Shown: piece by piece, positions 51,042 to 60,268 of the stretch
How the letters are laid out: each line of letters begins with the position of its first letter
Numbering within the stretch: position 1 is the first letter of the stretch
Assembly: GCA_018268915.1 (NCBI GenBank)
Contig: JAFDVQ010000013.1
Coordinates: 1 to 64,000, forward strand
DNA from: Acidobacteriota bacterium
GTDB lineage: Bacteria; Acidobacteriota; Terriglobia; Terriglobales; Acidobacteriaceae
DNA length: 64,000 bases
Direction of reading: 5' to 3'
Notes under the pieces: model-generated
Seen by the model: only the letters and a program-made list of their open reading frames with translations
Told to the model about the DNA's origin: nothing
Databases searched by the model: none
Made by a program: the position numbers and the translations under genes

Positions 51042-51074
51042 GGGCTCAGCGACTTATAGACACGCGCTGGGCCC
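51042..51074. terminator. long convergent hairpin
   Basis: GGGCTCAGCG at 51042-51051 and CGCTGGGCCC at 51065-51074 form a 10-bp stem (one G-U) with a 13-base loop, between the converging DUF1080 and PH-like genes. It has no T-tract and is a likely bidirectional terminator. Confidence 0.5.
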
Positions 51075-51085
51075 GCTCATCCGCA

Positions 51086-51607
51086 TCACACAAGCCCCAC
51101 CGCGTGCCTCAACTGTCGGGCCAAGTCAATCGCTTCATCGTGCAGAAGCATATCTCCGATCCTTTGGTGCTTTCCAGACACAGTGAGCTCCACACGATTA
51201 CTCAGTCCGTGCCACGGCGTAACAGCCTCGACACGTGTGACGCTCTGGGTTGGGAATTCAAGTTTACGAACCCAGAACAGCGCCTTGCGAGTCCAGAGCA
51301 GTCTTCCGGATTGAACGAGAAGTTCCTCAATCCCGTATGAACGCCAGAGAGACACTCGTAATGCAGTCAGATACCACAGCACGATGAATGCAGCGAAAGC
51401 CAGCATATACCATGAGTCTTTCGAAAAGTGGCTTCGCACCAGCCCCGCGAGCATCAATGAAACGATCCACACAAAGATTATGGTAGAGAGAATAAATAAG
51501 AGTATGTACGTTCTCTTGTCGTTGTTCCGGAAGATCCTCACGGAGAGCGCCCCATGCTTACCGTGCGTTATCGATAGCCGTCTCCGATGAGCGTTGAGCG
51601 AAAGCAT
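51086..51607 (-). CDS. two-helix membrane protein with PH-like tail
   Basis: 173 aa. Two membrane helices (YILLFILSTIIFVWIVSLML, about 34-55; WYMLAFAAFIVLWYLTALRV, about 66-88) are followed by a soluble C-terminal domain. Its pattern GIEELLVQSGRLLWTRKALFWVRKLEFPTQSVTRVEAV resembles bacterial PH domains, with Y-G-I-E-x-L and the R-x-E. The N-terminal 30 residues are beta-like. The function is unknown. It stands just downstream of the MoxR/DUF58 operon, 64 bases past the last gene, and might be cotranscribed. Confidence 0.6.
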   Translation of the reverse strand: MLSLNAHRRRLSITHGKHGALSVRIFRNNDKRTYILLFILSTIIFVWIVSLMLAGLVRSHFSKDSWYMLAFAAFIVLWYLTALRVSLWRSYGIEELLVQSGRLLWTRKALFWVRKLEFPTQSVTRVEAVTPWHGLSNRVELTVSGKHQRIGDMLLHDEAIDLARQLRHAVGLV

Positions 51608-51671
51608 CCGTTGTGCCTTCTTTCTTCGATAGGATCTAGTGTGGGCAACCCTGAGAGCCGGGGCAGTTCGC

Positions 51672-53108
51672 CTACACCATCGCCCGTTCTTTCACCATCA
51701 GGTATTGATTCAGTACCGATGACGTGACCGCCTCCGGGTTCAGATCGAGCGTAAGAGCGCCTTGCTCGTGAAGGCGTGCGATGAGCAGTTCGCGTCGCCC
51801 GGCCATCTCCTGAGCTGCTGCGCTGCGGAACATCTGCTCGACGGTCTTTGGCCGCTCTTGCGCGATCGCATCCACCTCAGGCTGCGCCATGGCGACGAAC
51901 AGCAGCACATGCCGCCGCAGCAATTGCATCGCGCCGTCGATTACCTCGGGGCGCATTGCTGTCTCCGCAAGATCCGTAATCCACAAGATCAGGGAACGTC
52001 GCGGCTGCAGCCGTCCCATCAGCGCCGTCACACGCAGATGATCGGCTTCACTCGACTCGGCCCTGAGTTGAGCCAGGAGTTCGATCATTTGACGAAGGTG
52101 CGCTGCGCCACGGCCCGGCAATAATCTCTGCTGCACCGTCTGCCCGTATGCCAGAAGACCCACGCGATCCCCCGAGAACAGGGCCAGCTGCGCCAAGGCC
52201 ACAGCGGTCGAACATGCATGGTCGAGCTTCGAATGCGCGCGCAAACTTCCCGACGCGAGAGGCATTGCTGCATTGGCCTGAGGCGGCGCCACCACGCGTG
52301 AGCGCATCAGGCGGCCGCAATCCAACACGATCCAAACCGGCTGGCTCCGCTCCGTCTGATATTGTCGCGTGATCAGGCTTCCGCGGCGGGCGCTTGCAGT
52401 CCAGCAGATATCACGCAGGTCATCGCCCTCGCGGTACTCGCGCAGGCTTTCGAAATCCCGGCCCAGCCCCCGCTGCCGCGTTTGCCGTAATTGCAAATCG
52501 ATCTGCCGGCTCCGCGCCAGGAAGATCTGCTGCTCTTCGCTGGTGCGCAGCATCGGATACACGCGAACCGTCTGTTTCAGGGGCGCCTTCGCCCATTTCT
52601 CAGCAAGTCCAAGGGGCGATCGGTACTGAATATAGAGCAGTCCGGTCGTGCAATCTCCGCGCTCCTGGGGCTCGATCTTGTAGCGAACCGAGGCAGGCAC
52701 GCGGGGAAATGACGTCACGCGAATTGGCTCTGGGTGCGCCGTCGCGTCCATCAGGGCCGGCGACAGATCATCCGTAAGCCGGCAATCGAGAATGACTGCG
52801 CCGTGGTTTTCGATCGTCAATTCAATTTCGGTCTGGCTATCGAGCGCAGGAGCATTCGACCACCGTCGCCTCGCCGTGAGACCTGAAGCTTTGGGCAGAC
52901 GAAAACCATCCAGAGCTGCAGCGAGCAACACCAGCGCATCCCATGCCAGCATCGCGTAGCTTAGGCGCGCATCCCACAGGCCGAAGACAAGGAAGACAAA
53001 TCCCGCAAGCAAAAGAGCAATGGATCGCGGAGTCAGCCCGAAGCTCATCTTGCCGCGAGGCTCGCATTGGCCGCGGACCTCACCGGGATGGAATTGTGGT
53101 GCGATCAT
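51672..53108 (-). CDS. DUF58/vWA-like protein
   Basis: 478 aa. Two N-terminal membrane helices (SIALLLAGFVFLVFGLWD; YAMLAWDALVLLAAAL) precede a beta-rich region. The DUF58 core follows: LGRDFESLREYREGDDLRDICWTASARRGSLITRQYQTERSQPVWIVLDCGRLM (about 215-270), where LDCGRLM is the position of the MIDAS-like motif. The vWA-like domain continues to about 430. DUF58 proteins work with MoxR ATPases, probably as substrates or scaffolds for envelope metalloproteins. The start overlaps the moxR stop by four bases. Confidence 0.88.
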   Translation of the reverse strand: MIAPQFHPGEVRGQCEPRGKMSFGLTPRSIALLLAGFVFLVFGLWDARLSYAMLAWDALVLLAAALDGFRLPKASGLTARRRWSNAPALDSQTEIELTIENHGAVILDCRLTDDLSPALMDATAHPEPIRVTSFPRVPASVRYKIEPQERGDCTTGLLYIQYRSPLGLAEKWAKAPLKQTVRVYPMLRTSEEQQIFLARSRQIDLQLRQTRQRGLGRDFESLREYREGDDLRDICWTASARRGSLITRQYQTERSQPVWIVLDCGRLMRSRVVAPPQANAAMPLASGSLRAHSKLDHACSTAVALAQLALFSGDRVGLLAYGQTVQQRLLPGRGAAHLRQMIELLAQLRAESSEADHLRVTALMGRLQPRRSLILWITDLAETAMRPEVIDGAMQLLRRHVLLFVAMAQPEVDAIAQERPKTVEQMFRSAAAQEMAGRRELLIARLHEQGALTLDLNPEAVTSSVLNQYLMVKERAMV

Positions 53109-54100
53109 TGGCGGGGAACCGGAACCGCCGCAATCACGTCTGCCAGCACACGGTCTGCGTCGAAACCTTCGAGCTCTGCCTCGGGCTTGAGCATCACGCG
53201 ATGCCGCAACACCGGAGGAATGGCACGCTTCACATCATCGGGCACCAGATAGTCCCGGCCATCGAAGGCCGCAGACGCCTGCGCTACGCGCATCAGGCTC
53301 AGCGCCGCCCGCGGACTGGCTCCCAACAGCAATGTGGGCCACTCGCGTGTGCGCCTCGTCAGACTGAGAATGTAGTTGTAGAGTTCCGGCTCGATTCGGA
53401 TCGCGCGGACCTCCGCGCGTGCTGCCTCCAGCATTCCCTCTGGAATCGCCAAGATCGCCACGTCCTCCAACAATCCTGCTCCGCGACCTGCATGGTGTCG
53501 TTCCAGAATCTGCAACTCCTCCGCTTCCGTGGGATAGGAGACTCGAATCTTCATCAGGAAGCGATCGAGCTGTGCCTCCGGCAACGGATACGTGCCTTCA
53601 AAGTCCACGGGGTTTTGCGTCGCAAAGACTGTGAACCATGTGGGCAGCGGACGCCGCGTTCCATCGCTCGTTACCTGCCGCTCTTCCATGCACTCGAGCA
53701 ACGCGGCTTGAGTCCGGGGAGGCATGCGGTTGATCTCGTCGACAAGCAGCAGATCGGTAAATACGGGCCCAGCGTGAAACGTGAAGGTATCTGTGCCGGG
53801 CCGAAGGATTGAGGTGCCGAGAATGTCAGCCGGCATCAGATCCGGCGTTGCCTGTACGCGCTGAAAACCCAGTCCCAGCAAGCGGCCCAGTGTCTTCACC
53901 ATCAATGTCTTCGCGATTCCAGGCACGCCTTCGAGTAACGCGTGTCCCTGGCAGAGCACCGCGATCAGGACCTCTTCCACTGCATGCGTCTGGCCTGAGA
54001 TTACGCGGCCCAGCTCGGTGCGGGCATGCGCAATGAGGTTAGTCGTGGCACGAAGGGCTTGTGGTTCAACACTGGCGTTCTCTCTCAATTCCTCGCTCAT
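53105..54100 (-). CDS. MoxR-family AAA+ ATPase
   Basis: 331 aa. Walker A is GVPGIAKT (about 58-65). Walker B LLLVDEINRMPPRTQAALLECMEERQVT follows near 117, and the sensor region TWFTVFATQNPVDFEGTYPLPEAQLDRFLMKI near 160. GASPRAALSLMRVAQASAAFDGRDYLVPDDV is near 275. It is a chaperone-like ATPase that, with the vWA-like DUF58 partner, is thought to mature or insert envelope protein complexes. It overlaps both operon neighbours by four bases. Confidence 0.93.
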   Translation of the reverse strand: MSEELRENASVEPQALRATTNLIAHARTELGRVISGQTHAVEEVLIAVLCQGHALLEGVPGIAKTLMVKTLGRLLGLGFQRVQATPDLMPADILGTSILRPGTDTFTFHAGPVFTDLLLVDEINRMPPRTQAALLECMEERQVTSDGTRRPLPTWFTVFATQNPVDFEGTYPLPEAQLDRFLMKIRVSYPTEAEELQILERHHAGRGAGLLEDVAILAIPEGMLEAARAEVRAIRIEPELYNYILSLTRRTREWPTLLLGASPRAALSLMRVAQASAAFDGRDYLVPDDVKRAIPPVLRHRVMLKPEAELEGFDADRVLADVIAAVPVPRQ

Positions 54101-55320
54101 GAGGGCCTTTCCTGTTTGGTCTCTTTGCTCGTAACGAACCCGCTACCCGGTCTCGAAGCATCGACTAGAAGCTGCCTATGTTGATGAAGTGTCTGGATGA
54201 CCTTGAGCGCCTCGCGCGGTTCAATCTTCTCATTTCGAGTTGCTTCTTCGCAGGCGCGAAGATCTTCTTTGAGGGCGGGGTCGGCATTTGGAAAGCGCCG
54301 TCGAACAGCTGCCGCCAGTTCCTCCGCGCTGGCTCGAGATTGCCGAAGACCGCACATGCGCAGCGCATTCCGACGGAAACGCTCCCATGCAATCGAGACT
54401 GCGGTCGAGTTTGCGCCGGCGCTTTTGTAGAGGGATCCCAGCGCATCGAGAAACTCTATCGGCGTTGCGCGCGGAGGAGGCGGCAGTTCGCGCAACGGGC
54501 CGCTGCGCCGGCTGAAGCTGAAGATTATCAAGATCGAAGTGAGGATGAGGCCTATCCACAACAGACGCACAGTAGGACCGCCGATGAAACTCCACGTCGA
54601 GCGAATCTCGCCATGCAGCGACTCGTCCCAGTAGATCTGATGACCGTCACGCGGACCTATCGAGTTGAGGAGCAGATCGAAGTCCGCCCCGCGCGCCAAG
54701 GATGCATTCTCCAGCGGAGTTGAATTGGCCCACCAGACTACGTGACCCTTCCCGTAGTCGTATTCGACAACCGCAGGCTGTCCCGCGCAGTCGTACTGCG
54801 TCCGCTGAGTTGGATTGCCCAGGCTCCAGCTCGCCTCAGGCACCATCCACACCTCGCCTGTGTTGGCCAGCGAATCAAATCCTTCTGCATCGAGTTGGCA
54901 GGCTGCGAACGTGAAGTTCTTGGCCTCGGTTACCTGCCCGTCGGGCAGGAGGTAGCCGCCATACAAACCCGTGGCCAGCACACGTGCTCCGCGAGAAACA
55001 ATCTGATCCACCGCTTTGTAGTCTTCTGTCTCACGGCTGAAAGGCTGCGCAAAGATGACAACCGTATTCGGGCCCGCAGAAGCTGCCAATTCCGATAGTG
55101 GACGTTCCCATCGCTCGATGTTGTAGCCGGATCGCAGCAGCGATTCATATGCGGCGCGCGCTCCGTGCTTGCCCGCAAGATACGTAGACGGGAGTGTGTT
55201 CTGATCGTTGTCCTCGCCTGGCATTACGAGTGCGATTGTGACCGCCAGTCCTATCGCGATGCTTACGCTCCACAACAGCAGCTTCCTGTCCTTTGCGTCG
55301 AGCGATGACATGAATTTCAT
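54097..55320 (-). CDS. DUF4350 membrane protein
   Basis: 407 aa. One N-terminal helix (LLLWSVSIAIGLAVTIALVM), then a GATase-like extracytoplasmic domain (STYLAGKHGARAAYESLLRSGYNIERWERPL, about 40-70; VIFAQPFSRE; GARVLATGLYGGYLLP), typical of DUF4350. A second helix lies near 265-285 (VRLLWIGLILTSILIIF), then a cytoplasmic tail with FLDALGSLYKSAGANSTAVSIAWERFRRNALRMCG. It is part of the MoxR envelope operon, coupled by ATGA overlaps on both sides. The biochemical role is unknown. Confidence 0.82.
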   Translation of the reverse strand: MKFMSSLDAKDRKLLLWSVSIAIGLAVTIALVMPGEDNDQNTLPSTYLAGKHGARAAYESLLRSGYNIERWERPLSELAASAGPNTVVIFAQPFSRETEDYKAVDQIVSRGARVLATGLYGGYLLPDGQVTEAKNFTFAACQLDAEGFDSLANTGEVWMVPEASWSLGNPTQRTQYDCAGQPAVVEYDYGKGHVVWWANSTPLENASLARGADFDLLLNSIGPRDGHQIYWDESLHGEIRSTWSFIGGPTVRLLWIGLILTSILIIFSFSRRSGPLRELPPPPRATPIEFLDALGSLYKSAGANSTAVSIAWERFRRNALRMCGLRQSRASAEELAAAVRRRFPNADPALKEDLRACEEATRNEKIEPREALKVIQTLHQHRQLLVDASRPGSGFVTSKETKQERPS

Positions 55321-56420
55321 CGCGCACCGCTTTCCGAACCGATCGCGCTTGAGCTGCCGTTGATGAGTGCGCTCGCAACAGTCTCGGCAGATTTGTAATC
55401 ACTCTCTGCTGCCGGCCGGCCGCCATACCAGAACCGTTCGAAGGCGTTCGTGAGCTCGGACAGTCCTGATCTGCGCGAATCCTCCTGCGCAACCAGTGCC
55501 AAATACTCTCGCGGCGTGCGCGCCCGATCCGCGGGCCATAGTCGTTTTGATTCGAGCCGTGAGATAGATGCCCAGTAGAGGAAGTGAATGGCCTCGCGCC
55601 ACTCGCGGTTCGCAGCCGCACGCCGCGCATCGTCGAGCCACAGTTGCCAGTCCCGCGCCGATGCAGCGCCGGGCGCGGGCAGATCGTCTTCGAGAGCGAG
55701 CCTGACCCGCCAACGTCTCTCGAGTCGTATCAGCGAATACACCAGTACGACACATACGCCCAGGATGAATCCCCAGACCAGCAAGCGGCCGATCCATGCT
55801 GCACGCATCTTCAGGAAGCCAGCGCGGGCGAACAGATGATTCAGCCATCTGGCGAACTTCTCCAGCACTGAATCCTGAACTGTCTGTTCCTGCAGATTTC
55901 GGAACTCTTTTCCCGCCAGCACTTCGCGCATCACAGCGCGTTCCTTTGCGTGATCTATCGCAGCCGCAAGCGGTGCGCGGGACTTAGCAACTTCGCCGTC
56001 GAGCCTCGCCTTCGCATCGTTCAAAAGCTGCGTTGTCGATGGCTCCGCCTGAGTGCTCGATCCAGGCTTGGCATTGTCTTTCCCGTTTTTGCCAGTTTCT
56101 TCTTTCGTTGCGGCTTTCTGGAACAGCATTCGCAGCCAGCCATATCGAACCACGTGCTTTTCCGAGCCATTCGCCGCGGGAATTGACACGCGATCATCAT
56201 TGCCGATGAGTGCAGGATCGCAACTCTTCGCGTCTTGCCCCTGCGAGCAGGTCTCCAAAGCTGCTTGAAGGTTGGCAAGATGCTGCTGGTAGCCCTCCAG
56301 CGACACATCATCAGCATGGACCGCTGTCTGCGTTGGCGTGGGAAGCTTCTGCGCACAAATCACTTCGTCAAGAGCGCACAAGCCCAAAATGACGAATGCG
56401 GCCAGTCGCATGAAGCTCAT
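55317..56420 (-). CDS. DUF4129 membrane protein
   Basis: 367 aa from the ATG at 56420, which overlaps the stop of the gene upstream. The longer open frame to 56690 lies inside that gene. A signal peptide (AFVILGLCALDEVICAQ) is followed by a periplasmic helical region and a membrane helix near 220 (WIGRLLVWGFILGVCVVLVYSLIR). The C-terminal DUF4129 domain (about 270-345: WQLWLDDARRAAANREWREAIHFLYWASISRLESKRLWP, then RARTPREYLALV) is diagnostic. DUF4129 also occurs fused to transglutaminases in MoxR loci. The function is unknown. Confidence 0.82.
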   Translation of the reverse strand: MSFMRLAAFVILGLCALDEVICAQKLPTPTQTAVHADDVSLEGYQQHLANLQAALETCSQGQDAKSCDPALIGNDDRVSIPAANGSEKHVVRYGWLRMLFQKAATKEETGKNGKDNAKPGSSTQAEPSTTQLLNDAKARLDGEVAKSRAPLAAAIDHAKERAVMREVLAGKEFRNLQEQTVQDSVLEKFARWLNHLFARAGFLKMRAAWIGRLLVWGFILGVCVVLVYSLIRLERRWRVRLALEDDLPAPGAASARDWQLWLDDARRAAANREWREAIHFLYWASISRLESKRLWPADRARTPREYLALVAQEDSRRSGLSELTNAFERFWYGGRPAAESDYKSAETVASALINGSSSAIGSESGAR

Positions 56421-57400
56421 CCCTGCGCTCCGGTCGCACCTGGATTCGCCGGTATCTCGTCGATGACGCGACGCTGGTCGTTGTAGAGCACTGCCAGAGC
56501 AGTATTGAAACCAGCACCGCCGCATGCCATGAAAAACGCCATCATGCATACTACGCCAATCAGCGTCAGAATTCCGACAGGTAGGGCAAGAGAGGTAGGA
56601 ACATGCCCCCTCATCGACAGTGATACGACAGACAGGAAAGCAATCCAGATCGCTGCGAGTACGATCCCCACCAGATAGCCCGCATAGCACGCAGCATAAA
56701 CAACCAGCAAAACGAGGAAAATTCTTCCTTTTGCTCCGCGCGTCAGGAGACTACTGCGCCTAACTGCTGCCATCGGAGCCAAAGACTCCGTTACACACGC
56801 AGGGAAGGCTAACGAGAATCGCAGCATCAAATAAATGGATAGAACATAGACTACGAGGAATCCGGCCATGCCGATGGGAATAAGAGCCAAGAAGGCCGGC
56901 CCAACATCCCCTGAATGGTGTCGCAAAGAAATTGCCGGAATGGATGCCAGCAGTTCAAAGACGAGTACTGGAGCCATTGCAAAGAAGACCATCATCAGAA
57001 ACAAGACAAAATAGTTCCCGTAACGCTTTAAGGCGAATGCGTAAGACTCCTTGAATGTCACATGTCTGCCGAGATCAGCATGGACTGCGGCGTAACACCC
57101 GGCAGCCAACGAAGGGGCAAAGAAAGTAGACCAGGTCAACATCACAAGCGACATGGATGCGAAGAACAACAACCCCATCTGGGAATTATGAGTTTCAGAA
57201 ACAGTCCTCGGCAACCGGACGGAGAACGGAATCATTACAGAGCCCAATGCGATTCCAAGCACCACAAAGAAAGCAGCAGGAGGGACGATTGAAATACCGA
57301 TGAAAGTCCTACGTCCATCGCGGAATAAAAAGAAGATTCGCTCGAGAACCTGGCCGAAGCTCATTCGCTGATATGGTGGGGCAGGGGTTTCTTCGCTCAC
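56417..57400 (-). CDS. membrane protein, GPDPase-membrane-domain-like, paralogue 3
   Basis: 327 aa with six membrane helices. The N-terminal MSFGQVLERIFFLFRDG corresponds to the LTLGEILDRTAELYR start of the two upstream paralogues. A conserved central block, LRFSLAFPACVTESLAPMAAVRRSSLLTRGAKGRIFLV, aligns with the same block in both. The C-terminus FNTALAVLYNDQRRVIDEIP matches the YFDQRIRKEGFDIE tail. The fold resembles the membrane domain of glycerophosphodiester phosphodiesterases, without the enzyme domain. The role is unknown. Confidence 0.7.
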   Translation of the reverse strand: MSEETPAPPYQRMSFGQVLERIFFLFRDGRRTFIGISIVPPAAFFVVLGIALGSVMIPFSVRLPRTVSETHNSQMGLLFFASMSLVMLTWSTFFAPSLAAGCYAAVHADLGRHVTFKESYAFALKRYGNYFVLFLMMVFFAMAPVLVFELLASIPAISLRHHSGDVGPAFLALIPIGMAGFLVVYVLSIYLMLRFSLAFPACVTESLAPMAAVRRSSLLTRGAKGRIFLVLLVVYAACYAGYLVGIVLAAIWIAFLSVVSLSMRGHVPTSLALPVGILTLIGVVCMMAFFMACGGAGFNTALAVLYNDQRRVIDEIPANPGATGAQG

Positions 57401-58515
57401 GCCTTACTCTCTTCCGGAATATCGGCGAGCGAACTAGACTGCACATCTACGGTTTGCATCACCTCGATTGCAGGCACACCCGCAGACTCATTCGTAATCG
57501 AACCGTCGGCAGCATGCGAGATCGCAGCCGGGAGATCCACGGCCTGAGTTGCTGTGTTCTCGATCGGCGGGATCACCATTCCAGCCTGTTGCATCATCCA
57601 CTCAATATCGAATCCTTCTTTACGGATTCTCTGGTCGAAGTAAAAGAGCGTCAGCCCGATTCCGTACACCGGCTTGGTCAATGCCCGTACTGCAAACACG
57701 GCTCCGTAGAGGCAGAAGGTCATCACGACGCCCAAGGTACGTGCATGAGCCGGCCCCTGAAGGCCAGGAATGAGCGCGATCAAGATCATGGCCGGTAAGA
57801 CGACGACCCATGCAAGTATCTGGTTGAGGAGAACACCGAGAATGTACAGGACCAGGATGCGGCGTCTCGTGCCATCGCTTAGCCGCGTCGCGCGTTTCAA
57901 GGCATTCCATGCGCCGGCTTGTTCCACCACTGAGGCCGGAAATGCGAGGCATAGCCGCAGGAGCATCCATATGCCAAAAGCGCCAAACACGACGAACATC
58001 AAGAAAACGAGGCCGCCAAACACGGGACTTGGATCGTTGTCGGCAACGCCGCGCACCTTTGCTGCAATCAGTACGCCGATCACCATGCCTAAAACAAACA
58101 TGGGCCCTACAAAGATGGCGAGGCCCTGCAGGAGCAGCATTCCAATGTACCGCCATCCACGATGCCACGCGGTCCTATAGGAGTTGCGAATCGTAACAGG
58201 ATGTCCCAGAAATGATCGCGCTGCCGCATCTGACATCGCGGCTTCGCCCAGAGCTGTAGATGCCACCATTGTCGGGACTATAAGCAGTCCTAGTGATATG
58301 ACAAGCGTCCATGCGATAGCATTCGCTGCAGTTGGCCCTTCGCTAACCTTTGGACCCATCCAGCGAATTGACCCGATGATCCCTGCGAAAAAAACGAACA
58401 TCGTCCCAGCAGGAACCGTGGCTACTCCGAGAAAAACAAGAAACCGCGATCGATAAATCTGGGCGGTCCGGTCGAGGATCTCGCCGAGTCTCAGCGGATG
58501 CAGCGGCTCATTCAT
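57397..58515 (-). CDS. membrane protein, GPDPase-membrane-domain-like, paralogue 2
   Basis: 372 aa from the ATG at 58515; an upstream start at 58548 is unnecessary. It begins LHPLRLGEILDRTAQIYRSRFLVFL and has six helices, with the shared block LCLAFPASVVEQAGAWNALKRATRLSDGTRRRILVLYILGVLL. It ends with FYFDQRIRKEGFDIEWMMQQAGM and a 50-residue acidic tail. It is clearly a tandem duplicate of the first and third genes. It overlaps its upstream paralogue by eight bases and the downstream one by four. Confidence 0.72.
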   Translation of the reverse strand: MNEPLHPLRLGEILDRTAQIYRSRFLVFLGVATVPAGTMFVFFAGIIGSIRWMGPKVSEGPTAANAIAWTLVISLGLLIVPTMVASTALGEAAMSDAAARSFLGHPVTIRNSYRTAWHRGWRYIGMLLLQGLAIFVGPMFVLGMVIGVLIAAKVRGVADNDPSPVFGGLVFLMFVVFGAFGIWMLLRLCLAFPASVVEQAGAWNALKRATRLSDGTRRRILVLYILGVLLNQILAWVVVLPAMILIALIPGLQGPAHARTLGVVMTFCLYGAVFAVRALTKPVYGIGLTLFYFDQRIRKEGFDIEWMMQQAGMVIPPIENTATQAVDLPAAISHAADGSITNESAGVPAIEVMQTVDVQSSSLADIPEESKA

Positions 58516-59515
58516 TTCCACTCCCGGGTTCCACCAGTGGCGCATCAAATCCTGATTGACGCTCAGGTGCAGGAGAGGGCGTCATACCTGCCGCGTGCAT
58601 CATATGCTCGATGTCGAAGCCCTCTTTGCGTATGCGCTGATCGAAGTAGAACAGGGTAAACCCGGTCGCATAGATGGGTCCGACAAATGTGTTAGTCAGA
58701 AACGCCAGCAGTTGCTGCAGCACGGCCATCCACAACGGGAGCATGCCCCTGCTCTTGATTCCAGCCAGAATGAAAAAAACCTGGGTCAGCCCTACCAGGC
58801 CGAACTGGATGATGATCGTCAGCAGCCCCAGCATGAAGATCCGTCCCCGCGATCCCTTGCTTAGGGAAACGCTGCGCTTGATCGCCGCGCGCGCTTTCAG
58901 GTTCTCCACTGTGCATGCCGGAACAGCCAGAGAATAGCGCAGGGTCATGAGAATGCCGTAGACACCGAAGACCACCAGCAGTACGAAGAAGAGGACTGAC
59001 GCACCAAGCAGCATCAGCGCGGTCTTCTGGTCGATAGCCGGAGCCGCATGTGCGTTCAGCATGCCGGTCGTCCGCACATAGTGCAGCATCAGAACGGCGT
59101 ATCCCGCGTAGATCAATACACACGGGAACCACGCAAGAAAGTAAATGATGGTCAAAAGCCAAACATAACGCCCGGCCTGCGGCATAACGGCCCGATAGGC
59201 AGCGCTGATGCTTGCCGGTTCCCCCAGAATCAGCCAACCGACGGCACGCGTATTCGCGGCGACAGCAACGCCTCCGCAAACCAGGCTCACAAGAAAGATG
59301 AGCACAATCCCGATCACTGCCGCGACGATCAGACCGGTGTTCATGTGCATCGCTGAAAACCAGCGCTGAGCCCCAACCTGCAATAACCCGAGGACCAGCA
59401 GGACTCCTGCATATACGGACGATATGCCCGCAAGTAGAAGAAAATTTGCCCGGTAAAGCTCGGCAGTGCGGTCGAGAATCTCTCCCAAGGTGAGCGGCCG
59501 CAGGGTGGTCTGCAT
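58508..59515 (-). CDS. membrane protein, GPDPase-membrane-domain-like, paralogue 1
   Basis: 335 aa from the ATG at 59515, with AAGGA seven bases upstream. A 16-codon extension is possible but lacks such a site. It is the first gene of the seven-gene leftward operon. Six membrane helices; N-terminal LRPLTLGEILDRTAELYRANFLLLAGI; central LRYSLAVPACTVENLKARAAIKRSVSLSKGSRGRIFMLGLL; C-terminal FYFDQRIRKEGFDIEHMMHAAGM. Tight overlaps imply coordinated synthesis with MoxR and its partners. Confidence 0.75.
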   Translation of the reverse strand: MQTTLRPLTLGEILDRTAELYRANFLLLAGISSVYAGVLLVLGLLQVGAQRWFSAMHMNTGLIVAAVIGIVLIFLVSLVCGGVAVAANTRAVGWLILGEPASISAAYRAVMPQAGRYVWLLTIIYFLAWFPCVLIYAGYAVLMLHYVRTTGMLNAHAAPAIDQKTALMLLGASVLFFVLLVVFGVYGILMTLRYSLAVPACTVENLKARAAIKRSVSLSKGSRGRIFMLGLLTIIIQFGLVGLTQVFFILAGIKSRGMLPLWMAVLQQLLAFLTNTFVGPIYATGFTLFYFDQRIRKEGFDIEHMMHAAGMTPSPAPERQSGFDAPLVEPGSGNE

Positions 59516-59832
59516 CGGAAGGTCCTTGAAATGTACGGGAGTTACTTGCCGGGATGCTAGCACAATTCAGGCCCAGACTGCCTTACCCCATGCGGGTCAG
59601 ATAAGGAATGGAGAATCGTCCGGCAGTTTTTTCCGGTCTGGAACTTATTACCCGTCTGATTCAGCTCTATTCAGCTTGCAAATCATTCGATTCAAAGCAA
59701 ACTTCATTTGGCACATCCATTGCTAACTCTAGCTGCCGTAAGACGAGGCCGTTTCCCCAGATCGATGCCACGTCTATAGCAAGATCCGACGGTACGACAG
59801 GGCAAACGTCCAAGACCCACCGGAGGTTAAAT
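59516..59832. other. divergent intergenic region
   Basis: 317 bases between the seven-gene operon and the DUF5818 gene. A weak TTGGCA at 59708-59713 with a TAGCTG 16 bases later could serve the rightward gene. I see no RNA gene, no repeat and no confident promoter. Confidence 0.25.
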
Positions 59833-60228
59833 ATGAAAACTAGAATGTTAATTCTCGGACTCTCATCCTGCGCTCTGATGATTGCCACCAGTCAGGCCCA
59901 GGGCTTAGTAGCAATGAATTCTGCAACCCCAATGCCGGTCATACAGGAACCGCAGGCTCCTCCGGCACAGACACCTCCTGCTCAGACATCGCCTGACCAA
60001 GCCACGATGACCACCCCTCAGGATCAGGCCAAGACGACCACGTTCACGGGCACCATCGTCAAGGATGGCGAGAACTACGTTCTGCGCGATTCTTCAGGCG
60101 GCATCTACAAACTTGATGACTCCTCCCGCGCGCAGACCTTCGAAGGCAAGACTGTGAAGGTCACCGGCAAGCTCGACGCTGATTCCAAGATGATCAAGGT
60201 CGATAGCATCCAGGCACTTGCCTCCTAA
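59833..60228 (+). CDS. secreted DUF5818-like protein
   Basis: 131 aa from the ATG at 59833, with GGAGG seven bases upstream. A signal peptide (MLILGLSSCALMIATSQAQ) is followed by a Pro/Thr/Gln-rich linker (about 30-65: APPAQTPPAQTSPDQ). A small beta-barrel (about 70-131) reads TFTGTIVKDGENYVLRDSSGGIYKLDD and EGKTVKVTGKLDADSKMIKVDSI. This OB-like pattern matches DUF5818, common in Acidobacteria. The function is unknown. A strong terminator follows. Confidence 0.7.
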   Translation: MKTRMLILGLSSCALMIATSQAQGLVAMNSATPMPVIQEPQAPPAQTPPAQTSPDQATMTTPQDQAKTTTFTGTIVKDGENYVLRDSSGGIYKLDDSSRAQTFEGKTVKVTGKLDADSKMIKVDSIQALAS

Positions 60229-60268
60229 ACGCGTCGAATCAGCCAGCAATCTGACTTGCATGATGATC

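Noticed and set aside
59641..59660. extracytoplasmic sigma-type promoter (GGAACTT ... GTCTGA)
   Set aside because: The hexamers are only about eight bases apart, far less than the 16 or so needed.
59790..59832. possible c-di-GMP riboswitch (ACAGGGCAAAC before the DUF5818 gene)
   Set aside because: Only a short match to the GEMM core; the second half of the aptamer and any tetraloop/receptor are missing before the start codon.
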